A stretch of DNA of 64,000 bases from Anseranas semipalmata (taxonomy: Eukaryota; Chordata; Aves; Anseriformes; Anseranatidae). The translations under genes and the position numbers were made by a program. Below the pieces are notes generated by a model. It was given only the letters and a program-made list of their open reading frames with translations, made no database searches and was not told where the DNA came from. Of the stretch, positions 61,416-64,000 are shown one piece after another. The number at the start of each line of letters is the position of its first letter. Position 1 is the stretch's first letter. The stretch lies in NCBI GenBank assembly GCA_013399115.1, contig VXAA01006483.1, forward strand, positions 1-64,000, read 5' to 3'.

Positions 61416-64000
61416 CCATTTAGGACATCCAGCCATTGAATCCTAGATATTTGTCACTACTCTTTTAGCGTGGATTATAAAGAGCTTACTTGTATAATCT
61501 CTCCATATATATGTTTGCATGTATATATATGTATACAAAGCCTTACTAATTATAGTCTGCCTTGACTATTCCATGTAAAGTTTAGTTTAGGTGACCCTTG
61601 CAACTTGGCCCAGAATTTTCATTGCTCTGTGGAACAAGCAATGCTCCTCTCAAGGCAAACTGCAGGGCAGGCTGTATGCTTCAGTTTGTTTCTGGCACTG
61701 GGGATTCTTCTTAAGAAGAATTTGTTTCGTAGCTAGTTTGGTGTGTGGCACTGTTGTAAACTCACCCCTGAAGCTTTGTTTCAGTCTGCTTCACTCATAC
61801 CAGCTTCCTGCACATAGCTTAGAAATTCTCCTGAGGGAGAGATTGGGCTGAAAAACAGGGCAAGGTTGTGGGTTATAACCATGCCGCAGTTTAAGGTGTG
61901 TTTTATGGTCAGATGCAAATGCAAATGCCTGGCCCATTCAAACAGAGTTCTGAAGACCACGGTTTTGGTTTATCAAATTCTTCTAATTAGTCATTGTCCT
62001 TTAACCACCATTGCTATTCTACTCACTCTTTTTAAAACTCCAAAGTATCAGTGTAGACTAATCTCCCTCTTTTTATTTTATTCTGTTTATCCCTTAAGTG
62101 TGATTCTCATCTCAATTCAATTGCTTTTGAATGTATGAACTTAATGATGTTAGTTGGAGCAACTGAAATGTGAGCAAGGAGACTGACTGTATCTTTTTGT
62201 ACAAAATTGTTGAAAGAATTTCATTGACCTTCAGTATTGCAAATTGTGAATATCTGGCTTGTGAATGGAGTCCAAACCTCATAATTAAGAGCCTAACCTC
62301 TCTGTACTCTACATCAGGAGCGTTAAGCACCTCAGAAAAGTAATGCCAAAATCCCACATGTTGAATCAGAGGCCATTCTCTTATAAAAAGTGCTGAGGAA
62401 TAGGGTCTCTCTGGTAGCCTGCCCATCTCCTGAGTTTATAACCTGTACCCCTACAGCAAAGCAAGTCCATCTTGACTCTCTGCAAAACCTTCTCCCAGAT
62501 ATAGTTCCTGCTCATCTTGGAGAGGATTAAGCAGATTTCCTCATTTCAAAGTGTAGAGGTGGTATGCCTCACCTCTATAGCTAATTCTTCAGGCTGTAAA
62601 AGACATAAGTCCTCTTTCCATCCACATCTCCTGTCTACCAAGAACTTTTGACTCTTACTGAAGCTGGACCACAGTAGAGTGAGGTGTACAAGGTTCACAA
62701 TACCGTGAGGAGCACAAGCAAGGAGCCGGTCTCTGTAACCTAGTGAGTCACGTTTTTGTAGTGCAATGTTACCTGGAAATTTGCTGTCCCTCAGGAACCA
62801 TAAATGGTTCCTCTTCCTCATTCTCTCATGTTTTAAAAGAAAAGTAACAGTGACTGCATTTTCTGTAGAAAGTCCAATCCTATCAGTTTGTCTTATGTGT
62901 GATGGATTCTGTTTTAAGCACTTCCTAAAATCTGGTTTTAACTGTAGTAAAGCAGGTATTTTTCATAGGAAGAGATGAAAAATATGTCAAAAGTACCAGT
63001 CCACTTTTTGAAATTATATTTCCATACAGTAGACTAGAAGTGATAAACAGCAGGGGCAGCAACATCATATTGTTTCTTTGTTGCTTTGTATGGCAGTATT
63101 TTCCTCTGATCTTACTGTAAGGATGGTTTATTAGCATTGATACTTGTACCAATATTAATAAAGTATTTCCATAATGTCAATCAAAGGATTCCAAGTAATC
63201 TCTCTTCGTAGCTATGCTCCCTGTGGGTGTTATCTTATTTTCACATCAATGTAACTACAGAGCTGGTTATTTATATACATAGCAAGTTAACACTCATACG
63301 TTAAGAGTCAGCCATTTGAATAGATACAACCACAGAAAGGCTTGGATATGACATACTGGTGCACTTTGGCAATGTTCTCACTTTACTTCATGAGATGGTC
63401 CACTGCAAGTTAATGGAATTACACATTAGTTGTAAAAATATAATAATGTCTTTGTCCAAAAAAGTTACCTTTCACAAGGGAACAAATATAAGGAAACACC
63501 AAAGTAAGTGACATGAGATTATGAATAAGCAGCTGCATCATCAGCCTTACAATAATGCCTTCTGGAGTCAAGAGATCCTATTGCATCAGTGATAAACATC
63601 ACCCTTTTGTTTTTTTTTTTTTTAGATTTGTATTCACCTAATTCATTAATGTATTAATTATTGTCCTTGAAAAAAAGAGAAACTGATAATGAGTATTTGC
63701 ACATGATCCCTGATTACAAGCATCTTGAAAACTTGAAAAGCTGCAATTGCAGTTTTCAACAGTTTATCATATGCCTTCTTAGCACTTTGTGTCATTCTCT
63801 CATGAGTGACTTTTAGTTGTGCTAACTCCTCTGTATGCCAGCAATGAAGGAATGAGGACAACGAGAACTGACTTGCCTTTTACCTTTGCCACATTCTTTA
63901 TTTTACATTTAAGCAGCAGGCCTTTCAACTTCTTACCTCAGAAAGGTCTAGGCAGCCTATGTGAATGGTGTGGAAAGGCTGGTAGATGTTTGCAGTGTTA
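61416..64000. other. Unique AT-rich DNA, no gene seen
   Basis: No exon, RNA gene or transposon was recognised. An AT/TATA-rich low-complexity patch lies at 61500-61540 and a T run near 63611. Frames of up to about 100 codons at 61591-62821 lie on both strands and have no recognisable product. Confidence 0.5.

Noticed and set aside
1..64000. CRISPR arrays, tRNA, rRNA, U6, known microRNA hairpins
   Set aside because: I looked by eye for regularly spaced repeats and for well-known RNA core motifs and found none. A covariance-model search would be needed to exclude diverged copies.

Overview
The window is nuclear DNA from a bird, almost certainly a neognath. The evidence is the interspersed repeats. 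There are at least seven chicken-repeat-1 (CR1) LINE fragments with the typical 3' end (tandem copies of an octamer like 'attctgtg', seen inverted as 'cagaatca' on the other strand), and two solo LTRs of a type common in avian genomes. There are no Alu, L1 or MIR-like elements, no bacterial gene organisation, no rRNA or tRNA and no CRISPR array. Order or species cannot be fixed from the sequence alone.

I find no protein-coding exon that I can defend. Open frames are short (longest about 200 codons), overlap each other on both strands, and are explained by repeats, pyrimidine-rich tracts, microsatellites or the N gap. The window is AT-rich by eye and reads as a gene desert or the inside of a very long intron. 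No promoter, CpG island or terminal exon was seen.

Layout. 1-9 kb: the last bases of a CR1, then unique AT-rich sequence, a small CR1 scrap at 4.0 kb and a 1.4 kb stretch rich in CCTAA words (7.0-8.4 kb). 9-12 kb: a possible ancient LINE tail, a 0.7 kb CR1, and a minus-strand solo LTR that contains the only assembly gap. 12-23 kb: unique sequence with one degenerate unclassified repeat. 23-31 kb: the repeat-dense core. It has a CR1 split by about 1 kb of other DNA, a CR1 scrap, a CR1 with a younger CR1 nested in it in the opposite direction, and another minus-strand CR1. 31-47 kb: further copies of the unclassified repeat, a truncated LTR head, a large TTTCC microsatellite, an RFX-like palindrome and a compact inverted-repeat array. 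47-60 kb: unique AT-rich DNA with small microsatellites and possible conserved noncoding segments. 60.8-61.4 kb: a solo LTR with a perfect 5-bp target-site duplication. 61.4-64 kb: unique sequence.

No genes here work together. The main content is a layered record of transposition (old unclassified repeat, then CR1, then nested CR1 and solo LTRs) plus a few possible cis-regulatory or structural signals. I did not find a convincing new biological system. The most unusual structures are the inverted-repeat array near 43.3-43.6 kb, the nested and split CR1s, and the CCTAA-rich tract.
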